From: Porogramme epimiltina | Lineage: Eukaryota; Basidiomycota; Agaricomycetes; Polyporales; Polyporaceae | DNA: 64,000 nt | Direction of reading: 5' to 3' | NCBI GenBank assembly: GCA_900155495.1 | Contig: FTLJ01000419.1 | Span: 37,344-101,343, forward strand | In this document: positions 21,092 through 35,896 of the stretch, piece by piece | Numbering within the stretch: position 1 is the stretch's first letter | Layout of the letters: every line of letters starts with the position of its first letter | Notes under the pieces: generated by a model | What the model was told of the DNA's origin: nothing | What the model saw: only the letters and a program-made list of their open reading frames with translations | The model's database searches: none | Made by a program: the position numbers and the translations under genes

Positions 21092-24000
21092 GATTGGGGA
21101 GGATGGGCAGCGGGAGCGTAAGCGTGTGGCGTGAGGGGGGGAGGGGGGGGGCAGCAAGCGAAGACTTCTCGGGGTGCGTCAGAGCTGGAGAAGAGATATA
21201 TATCAGGTGCGACTAGGCCTCGGAGATCAACGTAACCGCCAACAAAAAACCGCCTAAGCACGTTTAGACTGCCGCCCGTCAGGTCCGAGAGAGGTGAGGT
21301 GATCAGTGACCAGTGCCTTGTGAGGCGATGGAACACCGTACAACCGGTGTGCTCCGTGCGATTTCCCTAACGCTCCGCCGGACCAGGAATTTCCAAACCA
21401 GGCCGCGTATATCTCCACGGAGCGAAGATTCAATCCGGGAGCAGATCTGGGTGTATCTGGCAGATTCGTCGAAGGGCCTGCGGAATGAACTGTTGGAGGA
21501 TGAGCGTGTCCTTGATGATCGAAGAGCGGGGGAGTGCATGGGGCGTTGGGGTTCCGTCCGTTGGGGAAGCGGTCGTCGGAGCGCTTTGCGTTGGAAGCGG
21601 GGGCAGAGGGCGGGGAGCTGCGAATCCGGCTACAGTGGCTTCGAACTCTGGACGCCCGGCACGGGAGAGTTACAAAACGGTTACGGTCGCCGTGGGCGCT
21701 GCGCTGAGAATGATACCACGTCAAATGTTCACGAGAAGGATTCACTTCACGATGGCATTGTTCCGGCAGAGATCGCATGGCGGCAGGCGCTATGTGGACC
21801 TCTGGCGGCTGAGGGAGGGGGCCGGTGAAGTCGAAAAAGGACCGTGGGCTGACTGGAGCCCTGACTGGAACCTACACAAGCCATCAGAAGGGGGCGTGGA
21901 ATGACGGCATAACAAAGGGCCTCGTGGGCAACACGCAATACGTCCGAGGACTTCTCTTAGGCCGCGGACTTGACACCCCACCTCCGTGGAAGTTGCGGAA
22001 TGATGCGGGCTCACGGCCCCGAGAGCTTCAGAAAGGCGAACTCTGCTTACCTTGAGCCCGGTTGCTGGCCGAAAGAGCTTGGTCTCCAGTGGCTACAGAG
22101 GGCCGTAGCGGAGGTTGAAGAAGTTGAAAGAGGATACGAAGAACCATCGTTGACCACCTCCGAGAAGCAGACGTCCGAGGGGACCCAGTAGTTCCTGGAA
22201 GAACGGGCGTCTAGCTGAGACGGTCGCTCCGCTTGAGAGATCGCTTGCGAAATAGACGAGGCAGTGCCCCGGACACCATACCGGCAACTTGAATCACCTC
22301 GCTGGTGACGGGGAAATGAGTCCATGAAGGATCGGGACTCGCGCCAATGGCAAGAAGGATACTAGGCCCTCTTTCCCGGTAGGGAGTTATCGGCAAAAAG
22401 GCGTGGTGCCTACTGTGCGTACTGATTTCTCGGTCAGAACCTTCGTTGGATCACGGCGGTAGACCAACCTACGACCGACAGGGACAGGTACCTCGCGCTC
22501 TATATTGACCGGCATTCAGGACGCTACTCTTGACTCGAGGGCGCTTCGAAAAGCGCACATGTACGCCTGGCCACACTGGAATTCCATCCACGCCATCAGA
22601 GAAAAGGGCGTGGCGGGTGAGAAACGGCTCCATGCATGCTTACCGTGCTTCACATTTAATCGTTCGCCGGCGGTCAAAACGCTCATTCTGCGCGGCCTCG
22701 CATTGGCCGCGAGGCACCATGAGAATGTGGGTGTCGCGAGAAGACGCCTCCAGGGAGGACGTCAAGCTTCGAGTTGCCATACATGTTTAGGGAGCTTCAG
22801 CTAGATGATTTTGACTCCTCAAGACGGGGAAGGGTGCCTTGGTTCCTATGAGAGTGCTTCCACCACAGCCAGGGTAGTCAGAAGGAGCAGAGGGCGACTA
22901 TTAACCTGCTTCCGCATCTCTCCGGATACGCGTCATACCGTGCGGGAATCACGTGCCGGGAATGCCGACATTCCTTCTATGGCAAGTCTTGTGGTTCCCG
23001 TCTCGAACACAACCACGATGACCGCTACGGGCCACCTCGACACCTTTGTCACAACTCGAAAGGAGGCGGAGATAAATGGGCATAGGATAGCCAGCAGTTT
23101 TTATGCATTCCAATCATCCAATAACATTTTTGCCTGCCAGTACGCTCTAATCCCCAATGGTATTTTAGCAGGCGGTCTATTCTTTCGCAGTAATAGCAGC
23201 TCGCACGTATGTACAGCTTCTACTCAAGCTGTTCATCGAGCTCCTGAGCCATGAATGAAGGGACAGAGTACCCATACACATTCCAGCCGTGTCTCGACTC
23301 ACGATGAATGTTGTAGGGCGCTCATGACGAACGCACTAGACCATTCGAGGTAGGGATCAAAACGCGCGTAGTCGCTCGAACCACCGCACACCGTCCGGTG
23401 AAACTTCAAATTTCATTGTCAGCGAAGAATCGTCGCCAGCGGATTCGACGCGCCGGCACATTGCCTGACACTGATGTCATGCCAGTTGCGTCTCGGCCAC
23501 GTCCTTCTCCCGCGTCGTGGTATTCCTGGGTACAAGCGCCCCACAAGGATCAGATCCGCCTGAGAAAGGCGTCCCGAGCGTGTCGCTCCGCGGAGAAAGG
23601 CCAGCGCTATGTGATTGGTTATGGATTAGTTATGTTGACGTATTCCTCGAGCGGCTGCACTAACCTCCTTCGATGAGGTTTGAGCAGCGTGTGGCGCGAT
23701 TATCCACTAGTAGTCCCCGAGCCCGTAGGAGGCATCAGGTGACAGCGTAGCGGGACATGCGGAATCAAATAAAGCACGCCATGAAGCCTCGAACACACCA
23801 GACCGGTCGATGGATGGTGGTTTGTCAAATGGTGTCCATCCTGTTTACCGCGAAGCAGGATTGCCCTTCGGTCCAGTTCGGTCGCGGATAATGCGGCCTG
23901 GTCAACCGGTCAGCAGTCCGGCGGCTGGCTACAGTGGGTGCAGTTTGAGACCCCGTGGCTGAAACTCTTTGTAATAGAGTGAGGGAGACCTTGTGGATAG

Positions 24001-24591
24001 TAGCTTACCGGAGATCCGAGGGATGCACAACCATTGGTATGGGTGATATCGGGGAGGGGTTAGCGCGAGTGTTCCGTCGAACACCGTGAAACCATTAGAG
24101 CTCATGCTAGGGCAGGCCGAGATGAGCTGTAACCACAGGTTTATTGGACATAGCGTAGCATTCGTGGCCTGAAATAGCGCGGACCGAAGCCCGTCATCGT
24201 CTGGCCTCATGGACAGCGTCCTATGAGAGGATATCGAAGTGAATGGCGTTCATGAGCAGCATAGAACAGAACATAGAACAACGCACCACCGACCCCTCCT
24301 CCCCGTCGGGCCGGGCCGAGATGAAAGACGTCAGCGGATGGAGTGGTTCCAACGCACAATACATGCGATGCATGGAAGAGAACGGCGCAGTCAAATCCCC
24401 CGGCTAGCACCCGCGGCTGGGGCGACTTCCAGTGCACCCGCGACGGGGACGATCCGAGAGGCTTCTTTTCATTAAGCATGGCACACCGTCACAACTCTAC
24501 CGAGACTGGCGAAGGTGAGAGCGCCTGGAGGCGAGCCACGCCCTCCCGACTCTTCCGCCCTCTCAGCGGAGATGACCTCGCGAAGTCCCGC
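21092..24591. other. 3.5-kb stretch without a confident gene
   Basis: After the P450-A promoter, open frames occur on both strands (for example 22805-23254 plus, 22287-22093 minus), but none shows a domain, consistent splicing or a clear start. No transposase, reverse transcriptase or terminal repeat was recognised. It may hold degraded or lineage-specific genes. Confidence 0.4.
21197..21203 (-). promoter_or_regulatory. TATA box of P450-A
   Basis: A tatatat run about 106 nt before the ATG at 21091; a long G-tract (plus strand, 21136-21152) lies between it and the start. Confidence 0.5.
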
Positions 24592-27066
24592 TCAGCTCGG
24601 GCCCCCCGCCCGCGCCATCTTCTTGTCCCGCCCCCGCTTCCTGTCGTGGTTCGCTTGCCTTGCCTTGTTCTTGTCTTTCCACGCCCGGTCGCGCGCCTGA
24701 TCCCCGCCTCCCCCACCCTGCCCACCCTGGCTCCCGCCGCGCCCCCCGCCGCTACCACCTCTTCCTCTTCCCCTACCACCGCCGCGGCCTCGTGCCCCTC
24801 CACCTCCGCCACCCGTGCCGCCGCCGCGGGAGCCCGCCCGGCTTCCCTCCGCGATCGGAACGTTGAGTGGCTGGTTCCCCGCGAACTCGTGTTTGGCCAG
24901 CATCTTCTCCTTCCGCTTGGGCTGTTATCGATGAGCGTACGGATGTGTGCGTGCGCGTGTGAGCGGGCGTCGCACGACACTATGACCACAGTCGGAAGAA
25001 AGAAGGGACGCACATCGCGTTCGAGCATGATCCGCCAGCCCTCAATCTGCTCGTCGGCCCATCCGGTGCGCGCCTTAAGGTCCTGGCGTGCCTTGCTCCG
25101 ACGTGTCTGCGCATCCCGCTCAAACTGCGCAGGGTCTTCGATGTACGCAAGCTCGAGGAGGACTTCCGGGTTGCGCGGGGTCTACACGTGACTTTGTGAA
25201 CAGGTAGCGCACGCAGATATTGTCCGTAGCACTTACGCTTACTCCTGTACCACCCTCCGCGTCTTCGTCCACCTCTCCTTCGGCCTCATCGGTTACATCT
25301 CCGTCGCGCACCTTCACCGCGCCCTCATCGTCCAATTCGTCTTCGAACGCGAGCGCCTTCCCGCCCGCGGCGCCGTCCTCGTCATCTTCGTCGTCGGATA
25401 TCTCCTCCGCGCGGCGGAGGATGTCAGCCTTCATTTGATCAATAAACGAGCGATCTTGTAGAATCGTCTGTGCGTCATCGCTGGTCGCATGTGTTAGTCG
25501 AGATCACATATGACATCAGAAAGCCCACGCGCACCTCCCCTTCCCAAATCTGATTCGGCTGAGGTCCATGACATCGTCGTCGAACACGTTCCTGCGCTCC
25601 CGCGTGAATGTGAACTCGGCTTCCTCATGGGCATTTGTATCTCGGACTGCCACATCATCTCCCTCTACCGCGGCCTGAACGTCCTCGGGTGAAGGAGCAG
25701 TCCCGTCGAGCAGCGCCGCGATCATCTTCTCCGCGTCCCCTTTGTACGGGTAGTCCCCATGGCCTAGCACATATCGGAGGTACCCCGGGTCTTGGTCAGG
25801 GAACAAGTCCAGCACCTGCACTACCGCGACATCCAGCTGCTCGTCGGGGACCGCGCGGCCACTCGGGCTCGAACGGTCCACGCGCTGGCCCACGTCCTTC
25901 GCCCTGCCCTTACCCTTTACATCTCCTTTGCCCGCCGAGCCGCGTCCGCGCCCATCGATGCCCGGCGGGACGCCTGACGAGCGTAGCACCAGTCTCAGCG
26001 CTCCGGGTCCAGACTGCGCACCCTCCGTCATCGCGCGGAGCGCCGCCTCGAGCACGTCTGCGCGCGCATCTTCCGTCCGCCTTAGCGTATCCTTGAGCGT
26101 CCGCGAGAGGTCGTACGCGTGTTGATAGTCCGCGAGAAGCGACCGGTTGAGGAATGGCGTGGGCGCTAGGGTGTCTGGTAAAGCCGGGGTCTGGAGCTCA
26201 ATTAGCGCGAAGACGACGGCGAAAGCGGGCTCCGCGTTCGCCGCGAGTGCAGGGCCGGCGGCGGGGACCGACGCGACATCGTCGAGCAGCGTGCGCACGA
26301 GGACCTGGAAAGCGTCGAGGAGCGCGACCTTGGTGTCGAGGAAGAGCCGCTCCCACTCGTCGGGTTCGCGCGGGGCGCCCGTGCCTGTGCTAGACCCGGG
26401 GGCGGCAAGCGCGCGGAGGCCGCCGTAGGATTCGGCGAGAGCGGCGAGCCCGGCATGGTATGCGGTAGCGAGCGCGCGGACGAACGCCTCGTTCCGTGCG
26501 AACGCGCGTGTGACCGGAGGCGGGGCGGGGCGGAGGAGGGAGAGAAGGATGTGGGCGGTCTTGCGGAGGCCGTACAGGCCTTGCTCCTGGGATGAGAGGA
26601 GAGCCGTAAACGCTGGGACCGCGCTCTTCTCGACGTTCTCGACGAGCGCGGAGGACGCGGGTGGTTGCACGAAAGCAGCGAGGAAGAGGGCACGGAGACG
26701 GCTGGGGGAAACTTGCGAGTATGCAACGCTAAAGTCTACTAATGTCTGTAGATCGAACTTGCCCAATGATGCAAGCCGTTCCGAGAGCAGAAAGACGGAG
26801 TGTCGGATCTCGCGCTCTGTCGGAGACATGGAAGGGTTGGCCGTACTCCACACGAGTGCGTGCAAGGATTGCTGGGCGACATCTTTCACGTACGACGCAA
26901 TGAACGTTCCGGGGGAGATGTTGGATAGTTGCGAGTCGGAAAGCGAGAGTGCTTGCACAAGCGCATTCGATATCGTTTGGAGGAGGGTTGCCGATTGCGA
27001 TGGGGTCAGGCTTTCACGGGTCTTGGTCGATGGATACGCTGGCAAAGGAGCGAGGGTGATCGCCAT
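24592..27066 (-). CDS. CUE3: Cue3/ASCC2-like CUE-domain protein (RQT complex subunit)
   Basis: This is the ribosome-quality-control trigger factor that binds ubiquitin on stalled ribosomes with Slh1 and Rqt4 (human ASCC2). A long first exon encodes a helical N-terminal region, with YVKDVAQQSLHAL and LRKTAHILLSLL segments. A CUE domain follows at about 405-450 (VVQVLDLFPDQDPGYLRYVL, then EKMIAALLDG). Next are the conserved FTFTRERRNVFDDD segment, acidic DDEDDED stretches and NPEVLLELAYIEDPAQFERD. The C-terminus is a striking Gly/Arg RGG-type tail ending in a basic KRGRDKKMAR. The ATG at 27066 (MAITLAPLPAYPS) starts the conserved part. Cytosolic. Confidence 0.87.
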
Positions 27067-27947
27067 CGCAGAAATCGCACCCTGGCAGTGGGTGTAAGAT
27101 GTCTGTTTTATTCGATACAGTGTACCTCCGGAGCAAACAGACAACTTGTATCGAACGGTGGAGTGCCACAAGTCCCTCCCCCGACCTCAGTAGTCTCTCG
27201 GGGACACACTGTAGCACACGGATCCATCCATGAATGAAGTGCAAAATGAGCTGCACCATAGTGTGTAGACCGCATGGGCCAAGGTACAGGGTAGATTTAA
27301 AATACCCCGGCAGCATGCCCGTCCATCCAGCCTCCATCCGTGGCCTCGAAGTAACATAGAGCCCGAGGGTACGACTCACGGGTAAGTTTTCCCAGCAGTG
27401 TGCCCGTAAAAACGTCTATTTCCCTGCGGAATCTCCGGTGGGCTGATGCTGGTCTGGGACGTTCCCCTGGACGGCGCTGGATGTTTGGAAGGATCCGAAA
27501 AGAGGGGCCGAGTGTCGAATGGTCCTTCCGTAAGCCCTGGAAAGTCACGCGATGGCCGGTGCAGATGAAAGTGGGGAGACTTTGGAAGTCGGCGGTGGAG
27601 GGAGGGAAAGTCGAACAGGCGTGGTCACGGGTCTGGATGAGGACCGCCCTCCAAATGGGCGCCTCTCCGTCACTAACCTCAGCGATCCAGATCTTGGAAT
27701 TACACGGAGTTCACGACCAAACTCGACACGGAGATGAACGTGAGGACCCCGTCCAGGTCCTGGCACCCTGTTGCACAAAGGCCGACGTCATACCACGATA
27801 TATTACACAGTCCTACTATAGGAACTACGGGAGCGCTGTACCATACGCATCAAATGTCATTGAAAACCCGCATGCGGGCGGCAAATACATAAGTGAAGTG
27901 TAACGTCCAAACCCCTCCTCCAGGCAGCAAGCTTCAGGCCTCCAACC
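27067..27947. other. Intergenic, no gene seen
   Basis: Promoter side of CUE3 and 3' side of the membrane protein gene. A 167-codon plus-strand frame (27400-27903) has no recognisable features and is not called. Confidence 0.45.
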
Positions 27948-30162
27948 TTAGAGCTCTGGCCGACCCGTGTATCCAGCCTGCGACTGGTAAGTGGCAGATG
28001 TACCATGGTAGGATCCCGTTGCAGGTGCGTTGCCGAATGAACTTGAGGGCGCCGTGTACGACTGGCTGGAGCCGCCGAAGGGTCCGGCGTAAGATTGGTT
28101 CGCACCGAACGACGAGTGGTCCGATGGTTGCTCGCCCGCGCTGGGGAACGTCCGCGGGTCGTTCGGGTCCTGGTGGGCGCCAGCTCGGTTAGCAACGCCG
28201 TCCCGCGTGGAACATTTGTATTGATAAGAGCGCGCGCGGGAGGGGGAAATTGAGAGAAGGAAGGGGGGCGAGGGGTGGGACGCAGAGGGGAGGGGTGGTG
28301 CGGAAGGTGCGACGAAAGGAGGAAATGCGCACTCACGTAGAGCATCGGCTGCGACTCCGCCGCGTATCCTGCGCCGGCGCTGGGTGCGAAGCCAGGCGAC
28401 GCAGGTCCGGGTCCGCCGCTGTACACCCCGTACTTCTCTCCGCCGGGCCCAATGCTCGAGTCTTGTGTCATACCCGCCCTGCGCCTCTGGCGAAGCAGGA
28501 AGAAGCTTCCGGCGCCGACGAGGCCGAGCAGTGCGAGGCCGCCGACGACGCCCCCAACGATGGGCCCGACATTGCTCTTCTTGGTAGAGGTAGTGCCGCT
28601 GTTTTGCTGGCCATTGTCTGCACCATCCGTGTTACTTGAGGCGGGTGAGGACGAGGTGTCACTCCCTGTTGGGCCGCCAGAAGTCGAAGAGTCACTGCCA
28701 GTCTTGCTTCCGGTTGTGCTTGCACCCGTGGTGGTTGTGGTGCTGGAAGTCGTGGTAGTCGTAGATGTGGAAGTAGAAGTGGGTAACCTCGTGCTGTCCG
28801 GTAGATCTACGGCAGTTGCGTGAGTCAGGTACAGCAAGCAAGAAGCACGAAACGACATACTTTCACCCGCGACTTGCTCCGCTAGTTGAACATTGAGCGT
28901 ACCGTTGACTTGATTCTATTCAATACATAATTAGCTTCGATGGACATGGTGCAAGACATCGGAAGGGCCGGGCGAACTGCAAGGGGCGCAGCAGGATACA
29001 TGTCCAAGGGCCTGGGTAATGAACCAGGCACTGAGATCCTCAGGGGAGGACTTGCCGCATCAAGCACGAACCGCCTTCTCGATCTACGGCATCCAGGGGT
29101 ATGTCGGCGCAGTATAGTACCCGACGAGTGACTGAATGTGCGCTTCGTGGTACCTCACAAGGGGCTCATGGTCGAGCCACCAGTTTATTTGCCGTAAAGC
29201 GAACCTCGCTCGGGCTATGACACGCCCGGCGATGAAAAATACACCGCGCAGCCCGCGTTTTCGTGGGCGAGGCCATCCGGCATATATCATCAGCCGATTG
29301 TGGGGCATGGATGGTGGGAGGGCAGGCTTGTGATTACGTCCAAGTAGACACGCACTCAATTTTGTGTTCCAGAGCCTACTCGAGCCCTCGACGGTCTCAA
29401 GGAGGGCCCCTGTCCAGACGAACTGCAGCCTCACGCCACCAATATGCTTTTCGACGCGTAGATTTTCGAACAATGTGATATAGAGAAAGAATACTTGCCT
29501 GAACGTCTTGATACGCCCATGCGGGAATAGAAGTCCCGCTCGGGAGATTGAAGGGGTATCTGTAGAGACGTCGGATGAGTGACGTGCATCGAAAAGCAGG
29601 GACGGGTGTATACTCACGACTGAATTGACGCCTCGTCGCAGAATTTGTCGTACTTCGGCCACCTACGGATACCATCAGATTCTGGATAAAGCCACAAGGC
29701 CCACAGTACTCACGCGTCGATAGCCAATCCCATCCCTTGGCACACCGCACAAGCAGCAAGAACAGAGAACGTTACCGTGCTACACACACAATTCGTTCCT
29801 GTTGCAGCCGAGGTAGCTCCCGTGTACACGAAACCGGACTGGAGGGCAGCAATATTGGAGCCTGCCCCAATGTAAAAAAATAGTAGGCATGTGTGGGTCG
29901 GAATGACCGTAAAGGAACCGAGACGTACCATTTGTGCCATAACACGGCGTATAGAGGTACGATGCCATCAAACAAGGCGTTTGACCTTCCTTGTTGTTCA
30001 TCTGCGGCGGCGGAGGGTACGCGTCAAGTAGAGTAAATCTCACCGCGGATCCATCAGGTAACGTACCCATGCGAACTCATCCAGACACACGGCGTCCGTG
30101 CTTTGCGCAGCCGCGCGATGGACGATGGGGACAACGGCCGAGAGGAGGAGGAGGGGGAACAT
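27948..30162 (-). CDS. Cys-rich single-pass membrane protein (copy B), function unknown
   Basis: Paralogue of the gene at 341-1785, with the same order of parts. A signal peptide (MFPLLLLSAVVPIVHRAAAQ) is followed by a Trp/Met splice junction and MNNKEGQTPCLMASYL. Then come TNCVCSTVTFSVLAACAVCQG, WPKYDKFC, PSGTSIPAWAYQD, a Ser/Thr stalk, a TM (VGPIVGGVVGGLALLGLVGA) and an RQRRR stop-transfer. The cytoplasmic tail is rich in Gly, Ser, Pro and Tyr. The final exon is 28169-27948, after an intron at the LYD junction. The donor after AWAYQD is uncertain: a gttcag or a gcaagt site are both possible. Strong parallel structure to copy A supports a shared origin. A surface sensor or wall-anchored role is speculative. 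Confidence 0.8.
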
Positions 30163-33638
<3,476 letters not shown>

Positions 33639-35523
33639 CTAGCTGGCCCTCTGCGCCGCCGCCGCCGCCCGGCGGCCTTTACGCCACGCGGAGAACTCGC
33701 GTAGGACGGCGCCGACGAGCGGCGCGGCGACGGAGGCGAAGAGGGGCGTGTAGACGGCGTACGTGTGCTCGGCGGGGAAGTAGAGGAGGGCGAGCATGCC
33801 GGGGTTGAAGAACGCACGCGAGGCGTGTGTAAGCGCGCGCGCGGAGCTCTGGAGCGCGGCGAGCTGCGAGGTGGGTGCCGACGCGTGGACCTGTGCAGTA
33901 AGAGGCGGCAGGGTGGGCGGGAAGCGAGGTCAACGTCATTGCTGGGGACTGGGAAGGACCGATCGGCGGCCGACGCACCTCGTTGAGCGCAGAGAGCGCG
34001 TCTTGGACGTCACCGCGGACGTCCTGGCCAACGGGCATGTTCTCAATTTGGTCGACGAGGCGGACAATGCTGGAGAGGGTCTCGGAGCTATCCCGGACGT
34101 TCTCTGCTGCACGTCGGCGGAGAAGCGCGTCGAGCTCCCAGTCAGTGAATGGCTCGGGTGTGCCGTCTGCGGGTGGGAGGGAGGTTATGCCGAGGGGTAG
34201 GCCAGGTACGCCGAGCAGCGTGAGGAGCTGGACGGCGAACGTCTTGAAGACGGGTTCTAGATGCGATTGGGAGAGGCGAGGCGAAGGTTCTGAAGGATTC
34301 AAAACGACAACGCCGCCCCATTGCGGAAGGAGGAAAGCAGTTGACGGGTCAATAGAGCTGTCTTCGCTGAGGATGCGGAGGGGATTGTGGCTGGCAGAGG
34401 GGACGAAGAGAACGAAGTGGATTACAGGATCATTGGATACACTAGATGCTGCGAGAAGACGTCATCAATGCGGCATCTCCGAAGGATATAAACCACTTAC
34501 ACAGCGTCCACTCTGCAGAGTTGACGAAGACCGTTAGGTCCTCATGAGTGAGACCGTGCACTCGCCCCCCTTCGTGTTCGGCGGACCGCGGTTCGAACGC
34601 AAGAGGTGCATGGAACTGAACCTGACTCTCAATGGTGAAATTGTGCAGCACAGACAACTTGTTCAGCAAAGGAGAGATGTGCTCTGCACAAATCGTTGCA
34701 TCAGGTACAGTGGGGTCTCAAGCGGCAACGCTTCTTACTTTGAATTGCTCTATGCACGTCCCAAGCCATCGCCCCACTCCCGCTGGTTGCATCTTCGTTA
34801 AGCAATGAGAACGCAAGTCGGTACCGTGGCGAGTATTTAAACACTCGTTGCACCTGCGTGTCTGAGCGGTAGTATGTGCTATATGGCGCGAGCAAGTTGG
34901 CCAGGGTATTTGAGATCTTCTTCATGGACGCATCTTGCGCTTTAGATAACTCGTCACTTCACAGTCATTGATGACATAGAGCGGGACTCACGCCCGAAGT
35001 CGGCTTCCGCATCCACGCTGAGAAAGAGCTCTCTCCCTTGGATTGAAGACTCGCTCTTCCCTTGACGAAGGATGACATTGTACATTGCACTCCTGAAACG
35101 ATTCACATCCACGCAGCTCACGAAGTATCCGAGGGACTCACGACTTGTCCCCCAAAGTCAAACGCACATCCAAAGCATCGTCGTTTGTGAAGCTACCATT
35201 TGTCTGGAGCCATGATTGCACAACTCGCTCTAAGGATGTCGGTGGTAGATTGTCGTCGCTCTCTAAGTTTATAGTCACAGGAAACGAGACCTCCAAAAGC
35301 GTTAGAATTCCCTGCTTGTCACAACAGCTGGTGAGGGGGGCACCTTGCGCTGCTGCTCAGCATGCACACGAGAAGCTGGTAGGGACAGTCGGTCAATGCT
35401 TGTAGTTTTCCACCAAAGAGGGACAGCGAGAAGTATGACAAGCCAATAAGATGCGATGATAAGCCGCCGGACCTGAGGACGTTCGAAGTAAAGCGTAGAA
35501 GGGTCTATATGAAGGCGTTCCAT
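33639..35523 (-). CDS. GPI17: GPI transamidase subunit PIG-S/Gpi17
   Basis: An ER membrane subunit of the complex that attaches GPI anchors to proteins. An N-terminal TM (LIIASYWLVILLAVPLWWKTT) ends in the family hallmark PLWWKTT. The long lumenal part includes QSHLEPVFKTFAVQLLTLLGVP and DALLRRRAAENVRDSSETL. The C-terminus has NPGMLALLYFPAEHTYAVYTPLF leading into the second TM, then a basic tail. That PxEHxxAVYxPLF block is diagnostic of PIG-S. The ATG at 35523 (MERLHIDPS) is chosen; upstream in-frame codons reach only a TTG. Many short introns. Divergent from SNT1 across 373 nt. Confidence 0.93.
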
Positions 35524-35896
35524 GAAGTCCAAGGTGTTCGTGTCGAGTGCTGTCGGCCGTCTCAGCAGCAGCCACTTCCTGATATCGGCGCTTCAAATAA
35601 CCAGTGGTAGAAATGGCGGGGATTGAAAACGGCACCAGGATATCATCGTCGGAGCCTGAAAGTGGCCCTCATTGTGGCGGATGGACTCTGGACGTTCGTG
35701 CGCACTTCGACCATCTTCACCTCCACGGCTTACGGATATCGCCCTAGAGCTTTCCCGATACCCTTCTCGCCATCCACATCTCCTAAACCCTATTTCTCCT
35801 CATAATTCTCTATCAACCATTTTGCCCCTGGTTGTTTACCTCAAGCTTTCTCTCGTTTGTCACAAAAACCTCTACGAATTCCACCATTAATCCCCT
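35524..35896. promoter_or_regulatory. Divergent promoter region, GPI17 / SNT1
   Basis: A spacer of 373 nt between two start codons. Its SNT1 side is C/T-rich, a common fungal 5' leader; no TATA box is clear. Confidence 0.5.

Noticed and set aside
21092..24591. Transposable element in the gene-free stretch
   Set aside because: No reverse transcriptase, integrase or transposase motif and no terminal repeats could be read by eye.
27400..27903. 167-codon plus-strand frame
   Set aside because: No recognisable feature and no promoter signal; not distinguishable from chance.
35524..35532. Earlier start for GPI17
   Set aside because: The upstream in-frame codon is TTG; the ATG at 35523 is the first proper start and precedes the first TM at normal distance.
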